The translations under genes were made by a program, and so were the position numbers. This document shows positions 46,729 through 58,838 of a DNA stretch of 64,000 bases, in pieces. The stretch is from Phlyctochytrium arcticum (lineage: Eukaryota > Chytridiomycota > Chytridiomycetes > Chytridiales > Chytridiaceae). The notes below the pieces were generated by a model. It was not told the DNA's origin. It saw only the letters and a list, made by a program, of their open reading frames with translations, and ran no database searches. How positions within the stretch are numbered: the first letter of the stretch is position 1; every line of letters starts with the position of its first letter. The stretch is taken from positions 62,001-126,000 of the forward strand of contig JAHLKI010000012.1 of the NCBI GenBank assembly GCA_025602905.1, given 5' to 3'.

Positions 46729-46745
46729 ACTGACACCTGTCAGTT
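46729..46745. promoter_or_regulatory. Orphan copy of the BTB-family palindrome
   Basis: ACTGACACCTGTCAGTT preceded by TGAGACAG, as upstream of BTB paralogue 3, but no BTB coding sequence is recognisable nearby. It is probably a relic of a fourth BTB locus. Confidence 0.55.
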
Positions 46746-48019
46746 ACCCAAAGATTTATTAGAACCCAGGCGGGAAGAATGATGCAGTTTGGCCTACCTA
46801 GGACTTTGTCAATCCATTCCATAATACCGCAACGAGATGCAACAGTGAAGAAGAAGTTTTAGCAATGTATTCTCTGTGTACAAAGTACAGCAACGCCCTG
46901 GGTTTTTTATCTTGCTACTACAGAGACCGAAAAAAAAGTATTTACTGATATAAAGGAAAAAGAAAACTCATGTCTGTCAAAATAGGTGATATTGCGGGGT
47001 ATGACTGCGCGGTGACAAGTACGTGGGAAAAGAAATCCGACCTCTCGAATTTTTGAAAAAAGGGACATCATCAAAAACACAAAAAAATTGGATCAACGTA
47101 ACCATTTCCGTGGACCGAAAACAGTTTGTTCACCATCCGTCATTCATCAACATTTTACTATTTATTTTTTTGGGGGGAAAGACAAACCCGGGATGGGATG
47201 GACTACTGTCTGTCTAATGAAATTCAACATTGGGCAGAATTTACTGTTTTCATTCCTCAGCCACTTCTTATTTGTAGGAGGAGTTTGGGTCGATTTATAC
47301 CCCGCGAGATGCAAAAGTCTTATTTGGATTGCGTGGATCTCAAACCACTAAGTTTTCCTAGACATTCTTCCTCCTACCAGAGACTTTTTTTTTGCTGCAA
47401 TCGGAAACACCGACAATAAGGTACAGCTTATTATAGAAATCTCGATTCGTCTTGGGTAAAAAAACAAATCTCGCCCATCCTCTCAATCCTCTGATTCTCA
47501 AACCTTTAACGACAATACCAGTAGTTTTGATACACTTTACAGAACTAAATATGGACTCAATCACCATCTCGTTTCCTGCAACCATTTCACATATTCGAAA
47601 AAAAACCCCTCAAGAGCCGTGAGAATAATCCGGTGTTGTCGAAATGACCAACCAACCATGTTGTTTGGTCGTTCAGGGATTCGTGTTGTAGAGGCCTTTT
47701 TTTGCCATATAAACTTTGAATTTCCCCCTACACCAACATATTTTCCAGCATTCTAGTCAGTGAACAGGGGTCCACGCAGTATGTAGCGGTTCCTTTTATG
47801 GTCGTGTGGATTTTAGAAAGAGGCAAACGTTGACATTTTCCCAAACGTTCGTTTTGGTCATAGCCAGTACCTCGAAACGAAATAACTAGATACATATCAA
47901 AACCACACCCGTTCCATTCATCAGCGCCGATATTGGTATTATACCATAAAGAAAAAAGTAAATGTGTAGAGTCACCCAAAAACATGTGTGTAAATGTGAT
48001 TTAAATGAAACAAAAACCA

Positions 48020-48110
48020 AAAAAAAAGTATATGTGTGTGTTGTGTTGTGTGGGGGGGTATGTATGTACAATCTAATGTGTGTTGTTGTTGTGTTGTCTA
48101 TGTTCAATGA
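48020..48110. repeat. GT-rich low-complexity tract
   Basis: Imperfect TGTG/TTG repeats with a G7 run (TGTGTGGGGGGGTATG near 48050). It sits between the gene-poor stretch and the hairpin cluster. Confidence 0.8.
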
Positions 48111-48124
48111 AGGTGTGAAGGAGT

Positions 48125-48400
48125 GCGTCAGTCTTTTTTTTTCCCCCTCGCTTCGCTCGCAAGAATTGCCTCGCTTCGCTCGGCGCCCTCCTCACTCCGC
48201 TCGCATTTGATTTTTGCTTTGCAAAATCGTCAGCGCCCATCCATTTTTCCTTTGGAAAAATGTCTAGGCCACCCTCGGCCTCTGGCCTCGGGGGCCCTCC
48301 TCGCCCTGCGGGCTCGTCGGGATCGCTCCCGCTCGGGCTTTGGGAAAATTGTCTCGCTCGCGCGGGCCCGGCCCAAACCTCACCCAATCGGAATCACAGA
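48125..48400. repeat. Cluster of GC-rich short hairpins
   Basis: At least five short palindromes stand side by side: CATTTTTCC-TTT-GGAAAAATG near 48241, GATTTTTGCTTTGCAAAATC near 48208, GGCCTCTGGCC near 48279, GCCCTGCGGGC near 48302, and repeated CCTCGCTTCGCTCG at 48144 and 48170. Such compact hairpin arrays resemble the palindromic clusters known from some fungal and algal genomes. The cluster overlaps the 3' end of the kinase frame. Confidence 0.75.
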
Positions 48401-49529
48401 TCTGCTTGAGGGAAAGACGCTCCCGTTCATCTTTAGTCAGCATGCCATCAATCAATTCCCGTACGGCAGGAGATCCTTTACGTGTAGGACGAAACCCCCC
48501 ACTCGCACTCTGCTGAGGCGTCGCAAACGGACCCGCTCCGGAATTCAACATGGAATAGAGTAAAACACCCAAAGCCCACGTTTCCGCTTTTTCGGGGTTA
48601 AAAGGTTGCGAGCGAATGACTTGTGGGGGAGCAAATTCTAGAGTTCCAGTGAAATCGCGGGGAGAGAGGAGGTGACAGGGGTTCAGAACGACACCACCGA
48701 AATCGATGAGTTTAGCTTTTGGAATAGTAGAAGTAGGGGACCACTCAATCAAGATGTTTTCGTCTTTGATGTCGCCGTGAATCATGTTGTGTTGTGCGAG
48801 AAGGTAACAAGAGGCATGAATGATTTGGGAAAAGATGGCGTGGGTGTCCTTTTCGGTCAGAGATTTGACTTCTAGGAGTTCAAACAAGTCCATGGCCCGT
48901 CGTTTTTTGAGTGTAATGGCGAGGGGTAGAGGGTTCAAGTCAGTTGAGGAAGAGAGGGGAGTGCACGCCCAGGAAGAGCCAAAGACTTGCATGACAATGA
49001 GTACAACAGTGTCTGACTCAAAGTAGTCTATAAAAGAGATGATGTGTGGGTGATGCACGGAGCGGAGGACATGGGCTTCCTTGGGTACCAAGCCCAAAAC
49101 GGGATCATGGATCCAATGGGATGTGAGGATGGAAGAGCGGGGAATGAGTTTGACTGCGACTTGTTTCGAGTCTGAGCGGCGGGTTGCTGAAAAGATGTGG
49201 CCTGAGCCGCCTGAGCCGAGGTTGTCTGAGATGGAGCGGTATTTGTCGTGGAATGCGGGGGGGAGTGTCCAGATGCGGCGGCGTTGTTGTTGTGGGTTGT
49301 TGCGAGGGGATTTAGCGTGCGAGTGCTCGTAGGGGGATGGAGCGATGGGCACTGGCTTGCTTGGATCTGGCGTTGGCGGGTGAGACGGCACGGCGACGGG
49401 CATATTCGGAGTATGGTCGGGAGTATGGTCGGCGGGAGTATCGTTGGCGGGAGTAGTAGGAGTTGCAGTAGGAGAGCGTGAAGAATCCAATGAAACAAAG
49501 AAGCGCAGGCTGCGCAGAATGGCCGGCAT
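48264..49529 (-). CDS. PAS-kinase-like Ser/Thr protein kinase
   Basis: An intronless frame of 421 residues from the ATG at 49529. About 100 Pro/Thr-rich residues precede the kinase domain: LGSGGSGHIFSA (Gly loop), QVAVKLIPR (Lys), HWIHDPVLGLVPKEAHVLRS (with Glu of helix C), NMIHGDIKDENILI (catalytic loop, HGD in place of HRD), LIDFGG (DFG) and TGTLEFAPPQVIRS (activation-segment end). The SHWIHDPVLG---KE-HVL segment and the IKDENILI---IDFG order resemble the kinase domain of PASK/Psk1. No PAS domain is encoded here. The domain ends at about DSDWVRFG; the last 30 residues come from the GC-rich hairpin cluster and are probably not native. A GTGAGG donor-like site at that point could instead splice them away. 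Confidence 0.82.
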   Translation of the reverse strand: MPAILRSLRFFVSLDSSRSPTATPTTPANDTPADHTPDHTPNMPVAVPSHPPTPDPSKPVPIAPSPYEHSHAKSPRNNPQQQRRRIWTLPPAFHDKYRSISDNLGSGGSGHIFSATRRSDSKQVAVKLIPRSSILTSHWIHDPVLGLVPKEAHVLRSVHHPHIISFIDYFESDTVVLIVMQVFGSSWACTPLSSSTDLNPLPLAITLKKRRAMDLFELLEVKSLTEKDTHAIFSQIIHASCYLLAQHNMIHGDIKDENILIEWSPTSTIPKAKLIDFGGVVLNPCHLLSPRDFTGTLEFAPPQVIRSQPFNPEKAETWALGVLLYSMLNSGAGPFATPQQSASGGFRPTRKGSPAVRELIDGMLTKDERERLSLKQICDSDWVRFGPGPRERDNFPKARAGAIPTSPQGEEGPRGQRPRVA

Positions 49530-50761
49530 CCTTTTTGTTTTATACTACCGCTCAATGATGTCACGATCCTTGCTTTCTGTCGATTGTGTGTGTGTGGGAA
49601 TGACGTCGGGAGTCAGGGTCGTTCAACACCGTTCAACAACATTCAACATTCGCAGTCGTTCTTCGTCTGGATCCCAAGCAGTTTCTTTCAACGATCGACT
49701 TTGTAATCCCGCCGCGGAGAACGGATATCCCACAGAAGACAAAAAAGTCCGCCCGACTGCGCCATGCATCGATGGCTATGAGGACCATGGCTGTGCCGCT
49801 ACCGCGTTTATATATCACCATCTAATCTCTATTCCCGCGGCTGCTTTCCTTCCCGCCCGGCAAATCTCGCATCGATCGCCCGTGCAGATTCGCTCGCCAG
49901 ATTCGCCCAGAGACAAACAGGGACTATTGAGCTGCTTATTTTCGCATAATACACTCGAGTATTCAGTGTCGCGTAGTGCCATGGCAGACTCGGGCCAGTG
50001 TCGCATTGTTGCATTCGACATGGGGCGGTGATTGGTCAGCACAATTCTGATGGCAGTGATGAGTAGAGTCAAGATTTGGATGGGTTTAGAGTGAGGGGAT
50101 GTGTACGATTTACAATTTTCCTTGCACGGCTCCCCCTCCCCCTCTCGAATATACACGTGCACTTGCAAACAAACGAAATAGAAACACTAGCCGTAAAAAC
50201 ACTGTTTTTCGAATATAGTCGTACTTTGTCTCCCATAGATGACTCGATTGGTTTCGTGAGTGGATGGATCGTTGATGGATGAGAGTGGAGAGTGACTCTG
50301 AGTGAAGGGAGAGTGGGGGACAACAAGTACTAACCAAAAATGGATGGTTGAAATAGGACGTAGAAGTCAAAATGAAATGTTTGGCCAGAATATGGAGGGT
50401 TTTGACCAAACATTTTGTGGGAATGTCACCCCCCTTTGGATCACTGACAAGTGTCATTTTGTGATATCACCCAACAGCCCAACAATGCATTTTTTGCTAC
50501 ATAACGGTAAAAGAAAAGGAATAAGGGGAAAAAAAGCGAGCTACCTCTGTTTGGGTGTTCAAAGGCATGGTGCCGTACTTTTTGTTTTTTGTGTGTCATA
50601 TTCTTGTTTAGATTCCTGCCTGAGCAGGATGATTTCCTGGGAGAAAAGGACCATTATTGCTTATATATTGAGGGACTACTATGAAATGATATATACACTA
50701 ACTGTGTCGTGAGTTGAGACCCATAATATTTCCTTCTAAAAGCCAGCTTGCAAAATCTGCG
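49530..50761. other. Intergenic spacer
   Basis: About 1.2 kb upstream of the kinase. Overlapping frames on both strands (for example 49444-50031 plus and 50110-50457 minus) show no family resemblance and start at non-ATG codons or overlap the kinase. No gene is supported. Confidence 0.35.
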
Positions 50762-51001
50762 TTACCCCGCATAATAATATTCAACCTCTTCTGTGCCAGA
50801 ATCCGACATTTCCACTCCAGAATCGGGGTCGTAATTATGATCGGGTGGGATGTAGCCGGGTAGAGTCTCGGGATCGAAATCCAGGACTAGGTTTTGAGGC
50901 TGAAGTTTGGCCTGGTCGGATTGAGGGACGGGATGTCCTGATTCTGAGGGCGGGACGATGATGGGTTTGGGGGGGGGGGGGGGTGAATCGTCTTGTGGCA
51001 T
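50762..51001 (-). CDS. Small acidic Pro-rich ORF, uncertain
   Basis: 79 residues from the ATG at 51001 (MPQDDSPPPPPKPIIVPPSE) to PDSGVEMSDSGTEEVEYYYA-G. A 15-base G run on the plus strand encodes the Pro run. The frame is open a little further upstream, so it might be the last exon of a longer gene. No domain recognised. Confidence 0.35.
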   Translation of the reverse strand: MPQDDSPPPPPKPIIVPPSESGHPVPQSDQAKLQPQNLVLDFDPETLPGYIPPDHNYDPDSGVEMSDSGTEEVEYYYAG

Positions 51002-52677
51002 TTGCGTTTTTGTAAATGGGGTAAAGAACGTCAGCAGTTTACCTCCGGTTTTTTTTTTCTTTGTATGAAGAGAGACACATGGCGGCACAGGGCCTTTCAG
51101 TGTCTCCACTCAACTTGGGTCAGTGTGAGATTCCCACACGGCTAGATGACATATGGAACGCTGTATGTTATAACAATTGTTACCTTCCAAACCGACTTTA
51201 GTTAAATGCGGACCGACAGGATCCTCTCTGTTTGCATAGAAGAGATGGTCAATTCATGCTACATGTGTGCCGAATGTCATGCTAACAAACAATCAGGAAA
51301 AGGATTCTTCAAATATAGGAAAGACGGATTTGGGGCTGGGAATATATATGGGAAGGAAGAGCGAAGAATATCGAGATTTCCGTAAACGCCCCAAAGAAAT
51401 GAGCCATCAAAGAAGGGGGGTTTGATGGCCTTGACTTTGACTGAGATTTGTTGGAGAGATGAAATGTACTTGCTTGATTGACCGGTTCACGTCTTTGGAT
51501 CAAAGGCAGAAACAAGGCTGTTTTTTTTTTCAAACCCGGGTCTACAGTATCACCCACAATGCTTTTTGCTAAATAGTACGGAGACCTCAGAGGCGGATTC
51601 GGAGGTTACGCTTTCCTCGCCACCTGGCTTCTCGTTCTCGAAACTTGGTCAATAAGTCGCGGACTGCGCAGAACACATACCAAAGATGGTCGAACCCTCA
51701 CGAGTCGTTCTCTGTGTTTTCACTATTTTAACAGCTTGAATCCACCACAGTGCACGAACAGAAACATGAATTCAAAGAGCGCAACCAACGCACTCGGATC
51801 TTACGCTTTCGAATTCCCATCTCGATTCTACACACAAACAGACATGTGTAAAGAGGCTTAAAGAATGCCGGAGGAATCCGTAAGTTCCCACGCTGAATTC
51901 CCAAAAATGGGGATGGAGATCATATATACCAAGGATACGTTTATTGAGGCCGTCCACCGCCAAATATCCATATTGACCAACATTCATTCTAGTCATTAAA
52001 AAGTATCAGGGCCTCGGCTCGTTCCTATGCGGTTTTTTCATCATTTGAAGTGGTAAAGCGCCTTTTCCCATGAAAAGGGAAGTACATTTAAGCAGAATAA
52101 TAAATACCGGAAAGGCGTCCATTTAATAATTCGAAGGGCGCGTACATTTAACAATTTCCTAAATTTACATGTTTGACACATATTTTGCCTTGCACTAACT
52201 ATAAAAAGTTGACAGCGGCGCCCTTGACCCGGTTCCAGTACTGGCTGAACGATGCGCGGTAGTGTAGATCTACCAGATGGTCTCCTTTCAGCATTGGGAC
52301 AGCTTTGCGCCTGATGGGTACGCATCACAAAGTTACATGTTAGATGGGTGTGACTCCAATGTCATTTACTTCCTACCTGAGAGCAAACGTCTGTCCCTCT
52401 TCAACTGTAAAGTGGTTCATTGATATGCATTTGCCTTTCGCGACATAAAGTTTTAGTGCTGGGCTGTATTGTTTGCCTTATATGCTTTTGTGACAGATCG
52501 TCACGTCCCGTCGCGACGTGAAATCAGGCCCCACTCTCATTCATCCAGTAAATTACAAAAACGTGGGCATTTGCACAGACGATAGACGCGTTCCCACAAC
52601 GACGAATATGAGTATGACATTGGATCTATGATTGTATGTAGCCCCATACATATTTCGGCTCCACATTGGCCCCGCTT
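51002..52677. other. Intergenic spacer
   Basis: About 1.7 kb. It includes a small hairpin (CCTTTTC-CCAT-GAAAAGG near 52061) and scattered short ORFs without family resemblance. A plus-strand half-repeat, ATATCACCCA...CAATGC...TTTTTGCTA, seen near 50463, recurs loosely near 51548. Confidence 0.35.
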
Positions 52678-55600
52678 CTACATGACAACACCCACTCGAC
52701 TCGCCCCCACCCCCCGCATCCGCCGCCGATAACTCGAGACAGCCAGGTAATGTAGCTGGGTATCCAAATTCTGTTCCGACTATGCCAATCATATTTAGAC
52801 CCATGTCCATTAGGAGTGATTTGGGAAACTTACGTGGGATAACCCGCCTACGAGCCGATCGAGTTTTTGGAATAGGTTGCGGGTGCTGTTCGGAGAGTTG
52901 GAGTTGACTGGTGGTGGTGGTGGATGGGTGATCGTGGGCGGTGGCGGTGGCTGTTGTTGGTCGTGAAGGACTAGGGAGGGAGTAGAGACTGCATCTTGTG
53001 GTTGTCGTGGTTGTGGTTGTGGTTGTTCGTGAGCAGAAGTTTTTTGAACAGCACTACTACCCCTCACTCCCCGCTTATGCCTCTCAACAGCCAAAGCCAT
53101 CCGTTCCTCATAAAACCGGCGTCGTAATTCTTCCAACTTTGTCCGCTCCTTTTCCATTTCCTCCCGAGTCCGACTAACTCCCTCCCTAGCGTCTCTAACC
53201 TCCACTTCCAATTCCTGCGCCCGTTGCCGTTCAAGCACAGCAGCCTCCTTTACACTTTGCGCAGCCTTGACGTCCCGCTCAGTGTCGCTGCGGGAACATT
53301 CGAATACATCCCGTTCGGCTTCAACCCGCGATCGGAGTGCGGCTACCCGCATTTTTTCGGTCCGGGTTAGTGCTGCCTGCCGATATACCAGAGTAGATTT
53401 AGCTTGCAAAGCCTGTATCTCTTGATCCAAGATAAGTCGATCAGTAGACATTTGCTCATCATGGGTTTTCCGCTGCTGCGCCATTTCCTGTTCAAGTTCA
53501 GTTAACGCCCGTTCCCTCGCCTGGATCTGCGCAGCTTTAAGCATCAACCCCTGCCGTTCATCCTCCATCTTTTTTTCCATCTTCTTCCGCTCAAGTCCCC
53601 ACTCTTCCCGCCCTTTCCAAAACTGGGTCCGTTCTTCCCGTGCCCGTTCCTCCATTTCGGCTTTTTCGCGTTTCAACACGGCAATCTCTTCCGCTCGCTC
53701 CTCCTTGATTCGCTCCGTCTCGGCTTTTTGGGCGAGTAAAGTGGCTTCCAACCGCGCAATCAAATCCTGGAATTTGATGCGTTCGGCGTCGACTTGTCGA
53801 CTCTGATCCTGCACCCGGATTTGAAGTTCAGATAGTAATGCTTCCCGGGCGTGAACTGCGGTTTCCCTCTCCTAAATTCCAATCAATACAATTTTTCCAT
53901 TTCTTTCATGCTAATGGGAACGTACTTTGAGACACTCAACCCGCTCGCTCTCCACTGATCCTTTAAGCTCATCTACCGACTTGAATTTATCGGCAACCTG
54001 CTGCGTGAGTTCACTCAATTGTCGGGTAGTCTCGGCGTTTGAAATCGTTTTGGACAACTACACAATCATTCAGTAACTTTTACCTCCATACTCTTTATGT
54101 TTTACGTACCTCGTCAACATGAGCTTGCTGCATTTTGGCCATGGCAAGTTCATGCTCCGCTTTCATCATTTGTACTTCAATCCCCACCCGTCGGTCAACC
54201 TGCTATGTATAAGTCCCTTACTCCAACAATGGTAATGAGCACACCTTACCTCGATATCAACTCGACTTCGCTCAGCGTCAATTTTCGTGTTCATGTCGGT
54301 CAGCCAATTTTCTCGGTCTCGTGCATGCTAATAACATCATAAACTACAATTCTGTAAAAGCTGCTGTTGGTGGAGGGTGTACCTGCTCGCGACATTCCCT
54401 AATCTCGGATTCCAGTGCCGTGATGCGGTTCTGTGCACTCTGCAACTGGGCTTTCAATTCATCTATACCTAAAAACACATAAATTTCTTGATTCCACAGC
54501 AGAGTTACTGAAAATCATACCCTCTTTTCCAACATTGCCATCTTCTTCAGTGGACGTATCGCTCAATTCTACTTCCTGGACCTCACTTTCTGCATCCGAA
54601 GTCGATAGGTCGATGGATACATTTGCGAGGGACGGATCCGAGTCTGGGGTTGGTCGCTCTGCGGGGGTTGGAATAGGTTGGGTTTGCGGTATTGGTTTCG
54701 GGTTGGGTGTTGCTGGTTTCGGCTGCGGTTGTGGTACCGGTTTTGGCTTTGTTGATACCGCCGTTGCTGCTGTTGTTGCCGCTGTTGGAACCTCAGGAAG
54801 AACTACCACTTCTCCTTTTTCTACTTACACAATCAATGCCTCTCCCCCCTACCTCCAAAAAATGTGACTTACCTTTCCGTACAACCCGCTCACCCCCTAA
54901 ATTCAAAACTACATAAAAAAAAGTGAGCCCTTATCCACCCGTGTTCGCGTATCGTATAACCTACAGGGTAACACCGTGTCCGGCTTCCGTTGAGGAGGAG
55001 TATCGTCTAGGAATGAGAGTGGCCGTGGGGGTGTTGAGAATGTTGCTTTATAGAACATATGAGTTGGGTGATTAGATTCGAAAAAATGGACTGAGCGTAC
55101 CGGGTCGAGGCCGTCGACGGGGACCGGACGTGTCGAGAAGGAATGAAGGGAGAATGTTATCGTCATCGGAGGAGGTGGTTGTTGGTTGGCGCTGTCGGGT
55201 TGGTGAAGGAATGGGCTTGGATATTGGGGTTGATGAAGGGGCCGGTTTGGAGGGTAAAGAAGTGGGAGTGAAGGTTGGGCTAAGTATGACTGTTAGCAAT
55301 CACATACGCGGCGGTTTTTGGAGGATTGAACAGTACCGGCCATCCCCATCCCCCGATTGCCCACTCTTTCCGCTCTTCATACTCCCACTCTTGTTCCGTT
55401 GCCGTCTGTCTGCACCCTCATCATCCAGCCCCAGTAAATCCAGTACATCATTGTCGGAAGATGGGATCCGGTTGATTTGCTGGGGAGGAGTTGATATGGC
55501 CCGGCCGAAATCTGCTCCTCCGGGTGTTCCTCCTCGTCGGCGGCCCACAACTTCGTCCAATAAACCCAGGATATCATCATCATCCGATGGAATCCGGTTG

Positions 55601-56733
55601 GTCTGAATGCCGTTGTTAGTAGTTTGCACGTGGTTTGGATGCGATGGGGAACTTACAACCACATTCGGTTTTGGGGGACTCATTGTTCCGGTGGTGCCTG
55701 CCCGTCGTCGTCCCATACCCGCACCCGCTCCCTCATCCCCCAATCCCGGTGACCCAAATACATCAGTCCCACTGGTACCCTTACCATCCAAATTCCTAGC
55801 CTACACCCCATCCATATTAGAAAACCATATTGTTAGCAGTCAGTACGGCAAAAACTTACAGGGTTTGGGGATGAGAGCGTTGATGGCCCGGGCACGGTGA
55901 TAGCAGCTTTTTCCCATGGTAAAAGCGGTTTTTTCGCCGGGGAAGTTTTAGGAGGAACAGTAGTTGAGATCGCTGGACTGGCTGCTAAAGAAGACGGGAC
56001 AGCCCGAGCTCCTAGTCCGGTCGGAATGGCAGCCCGAGTCTCACTCTAAACCAGGAATAGTTTAAATTAAAGTTCGAGAGTGGAAGGACGAGCAACGACT
56101 GACTTGAACGGTATTGCTCGGTTTTGGTTCGGTATTACTCGGTTTAATTTCGATGGTATTTCCCGCTCCAAATTTGAACTCCCGGGTATTCGCTTCCTGC
56201 GGCAGTACATCTTGTTCTCTCTTCTCACTCTTGACCTCTTTGACGGCTAAAAGAAGAATTTGTCAAGTCCCATCCGCGGTGTCGGATCTATGGGAAGACA
56301 AACCTGGAACCGCAGGCACAACTATCGGCGTATCCCAATCATCATCCAGGCCCGCCAAGATATCATCCACGCTATTCTTTTGTTGCTGAGCCGGTTTTGT
56401 CGTCGTCGTCGGTGGTACCAATGACGGGATCTGGCTTTTCACCTCCTCTTTTTCCTTCCCTGGCCCTGCGATCTAAACATTCACAACACACATTACTACC
56501 CCCGCCTTCTTTCCCATGAAATTTTTTGTATATACCGAAGGGTTGATAACTATTCCAAAGATTTAGATACTTGTTCGGGTGAATAAGGGCAGAACTCATT
56601 GTTTACATTGAGCAGAGGATGGGACTGCAGCCGGCTTGGGTATACTGAGGGGTTTCGAGGTAGGCCTCTCATCCTCACTGCTCATTAGCAAATCGTCAAT
56701 ATCGGCATCGTCGAAGTCACTTTGCGAAGTCAT
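52678..56733 (-). CDS. Coiled-coil protein resembling FBF1 (Fas-binding factor 1)
   Basis: Multi-exon gene (about ten exons) starting at the ATG at 56733, MTSQSDFDDADIDDLLMSSE. The N-terminal half is disordered, Pro/Ser-rich, with repeated acidic-Leu motifs such as DDDILGLLDEV, SDNDVLDLLGLDDE and SDDDNILPSFLLD, interrupted by basic RRR-Pro segments. The C-terminal half is a long Glu/Arg/Lys coiled coil of about 350 residues (for example ERIKEERAEEIAVLKREKAE). A strong GTAAGT donor follows GGLSH at about 52832; splicing to an AG near 52778 would give an ending at 52678, while read-through ends at 52810. The combination of DD-x-L motifs and a long coiled coil is typical of FBF1, a transition-fibre protein that gates ciliary entry. 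That would fit a flagellated fungus. Similarity is by architecture, so the name is tentative. Confidence 0.55.
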
Positions 56734-57107
56734 TTTTTGCAAGGTGGTCGTGAGTAAAGAACTTCCACTGACACTTTCAATTTTTTTGGAATTGTCATTT
56801 GCAGACAAGACGCGTCTCGCGTAAAAACGTGAATATCACGTTTTTATCCGTTCAACATCCCGAGTTGTTCCGGTGGAGTCTCCTTGTTCGCCCGATTCTA
56901 TTGAGGTGCCCTTGGTACCCATCAAAGTGAAAACATATTCGGCGAGTCTTTCATGTGAGAGGGAGATATGAGGCTTCTCGTTCATTTCTACGGGGGAAAG
57001 CTAGAGTTTTTTTTTCCCAATGTGTTGAAATAAAAATCAGGGTCATGAAAAAAAACAAAAGAGAGGAGGGTAGTACATCGTATAATAAAGAAACAGATAT
57101 GCGTCAT
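56734..57107. other. Spacer: FBF1-like promoter and MPP-beta 3' flank
   Basis: About 370 bp. The sequence AACGTGAATATCACGTTTTT near 56825 contains an inverted pair AACGTGA-TATCACGTT directly upstream of the FBF1-like gene. No other gene. Confidence 0.4.
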
Positions 57108-58838
57108 CTAATAGTAGATGGGGGACATGGCGGCACGGACACGGTTGTAGTCTGGAAGAGACTCGACAGGACCGTAACCGACCAAGCAAACCTCCCGGTC
57201 GTAAATGTACTCGCGGGCGACTTTCATGACATCGGCGGCAGACACCTTTTCAATCAAACCGTCAATTTCCCAAGGAGAAAGACGCTTTCCGTAGACAAGC
57301 ATTTGACGACCGATATCTTCGGCAACTGGCGTGGTTCCGTCAAGAGCGAGAAGAAGAGACGTCTTGAGCTGGTTCTTGGCACGGAAGACCTCGGCTTCAG
57401 AGATGTTCATGGCCAGACGGTGCCATTCTTGCTGGACGTGGTGGATCAGGTCATCGAGAGCCCTGTGGTTGTCGGTGACGGCGTAAACACCAAAGAGACC
57501 GGTGTCAGAGTATGATGTGTTGAAGGACATGAACGAGTTGGCAAGACCCCACTTGTGCAGCTGTTGGGCAAGCTTGGAGGAGACGTGGGGAGCGGCGCCC
57601 AGAGAGCGGTCCCAGCTTCCAATGATGGATTGGGCAACGAGAAGCGCCCAGTAGTCAGGGCTGGTCCAGCTGACACCTTCAACAGCAATGGCAACGTGAG
57701 CGGTAGGGTGATCGTCGAAACGAGCACGGAGATCAGATCCAACAAAGGCAGCCTTGTTCTGACGGGGACGGCTCAAACCGGCCTCCATCTTTCCAAAGTG
57801 CTGTTCAGCAAGCTTAACAAGGGCGTCGTGGTTCACACCACCAGCTGCGGCCAGAACCATGCGGTCCGGGGTGTAGTGGGTAGAGATGTAATCGGAGAGG
57901 TCTTCGCGGGTAATGGATTTGATGTTCTTGGTGGGTCCGAGGATCGTTCGTCCCAGAGATGAGCGCTGGAAAGCAGAGGCGTGAAGGTGGTCAAAGACAA
58001 CCTCCTCCTTTTGCTTGTCAACCTCTTCAGCCTCGCGCAAGATGACATCACGCTCGCGCTCAATGGCATCCTGGCTAAGGGTGGAGCCCTGGAGAATGTC
58101 GGACAAAATCTCGACAGCGGGGGCAACATCTGAAGACAAGGCCTTGGCGTAATAAACGGTTTGTTCGCGAGAAGTGTATGCGTTCAAATGTCCTCCCATG
58201 TTCTCGATTTGAGTCTCCAGCTGGACTTGACTTCGGCTCTTTGTGCCCTACAAAATAGATCAGCTTTTGAATACGTGGAATATTGCATTTTTGACGTACC
58301 TTGAAGGCCATGTGCTCGAGGAAGTGTGCCGTGCCGTTTGTGCGTTCAGTTTCGAAACGAGAACCGGCATCGATCCAAACACCAACAGTTGCAGTTTGGT
58401 AGTTGGGGTTAGCCTCGGTGGCAATCGTAAATCCGTTGGAAAGCTTGGTGACCTTGGTCTCGGGAACATTGCTCAACGATTGGGGGTAGGTGTAGTTGAG
58501 CTTGCGGGCGGAAGGGGTAGGCTCGATGAGGACAGATTGCGCAACATTCTCCGACGAGGATGTATATCCCTTACGACCGACAGTCCGAAGCTAAGTGTTG
58601 GTAAAAGGATCGTCCAAGATGAAGGAAATAGAGGAAGAGAAGAGAACGTTAGTCAGCAACAATCAACTTTACTATCCGTATGAAAACATTCCACCAGCGA
58701 AATCATCTGCATCGACCCGCCCGAAACTCCTCCGCGCCCGAGCATTCAACGCAGCTCCAACTTCAAACTCCACTCCCCTATGTCGGCCTGAATACTTACA
58801 GCAGCCCGGTTGGCCAGTAGTCGTGATGTTCGCAACAT
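57108..58838 (-). CDS. MAS1: Mitochondrial processing peptidase beta subunit
   Basis: Three exons, 58838-58800, 58590-58300 and 58247-57108, total 490 codons including the stop. The first encodes only [13 protein letters not shown], the start of a mitochondrial presequence; the second continues [20 protein letters not shown]. The inverted zinc motif [11 protein letters not shown] (HxxEH) and the downstream Glu in [16 protein letters not shown] form the active site of the M16 family. Other hallmarks are [30 protein letters not shown] helices (here [20 protein letters not shown]), and [20 protein letters not shown] at the end. MPP-beta is the catalytic half of the matrix peptidase that removes import presequences. 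Short first exons holding the presequence are common. Confidence 0.96.

Larger units (their letters stand above)
43927..48019. other. Gene-poor, AT-rich stretch
   Basis: About 4.1 kb with no gene I can support. The best coding-like ORFs are 44608-44829 (73 codons, MTALTDGLEDGSIDSERGKE, acidic and Ser/Gln-rich) and 45425-45724 (99 codons, MIVSAKQSFTIVYVVTSSIF, hydrophobic start). A TATATAAAA sequence near 45237 lies 90 bp before another short frame at 45328. The stretch also contains copy B of a dispersed repeat and an isolated BTB-promoter palindrome. Homopolymer A and T runs are common. Confidence 0.4.
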
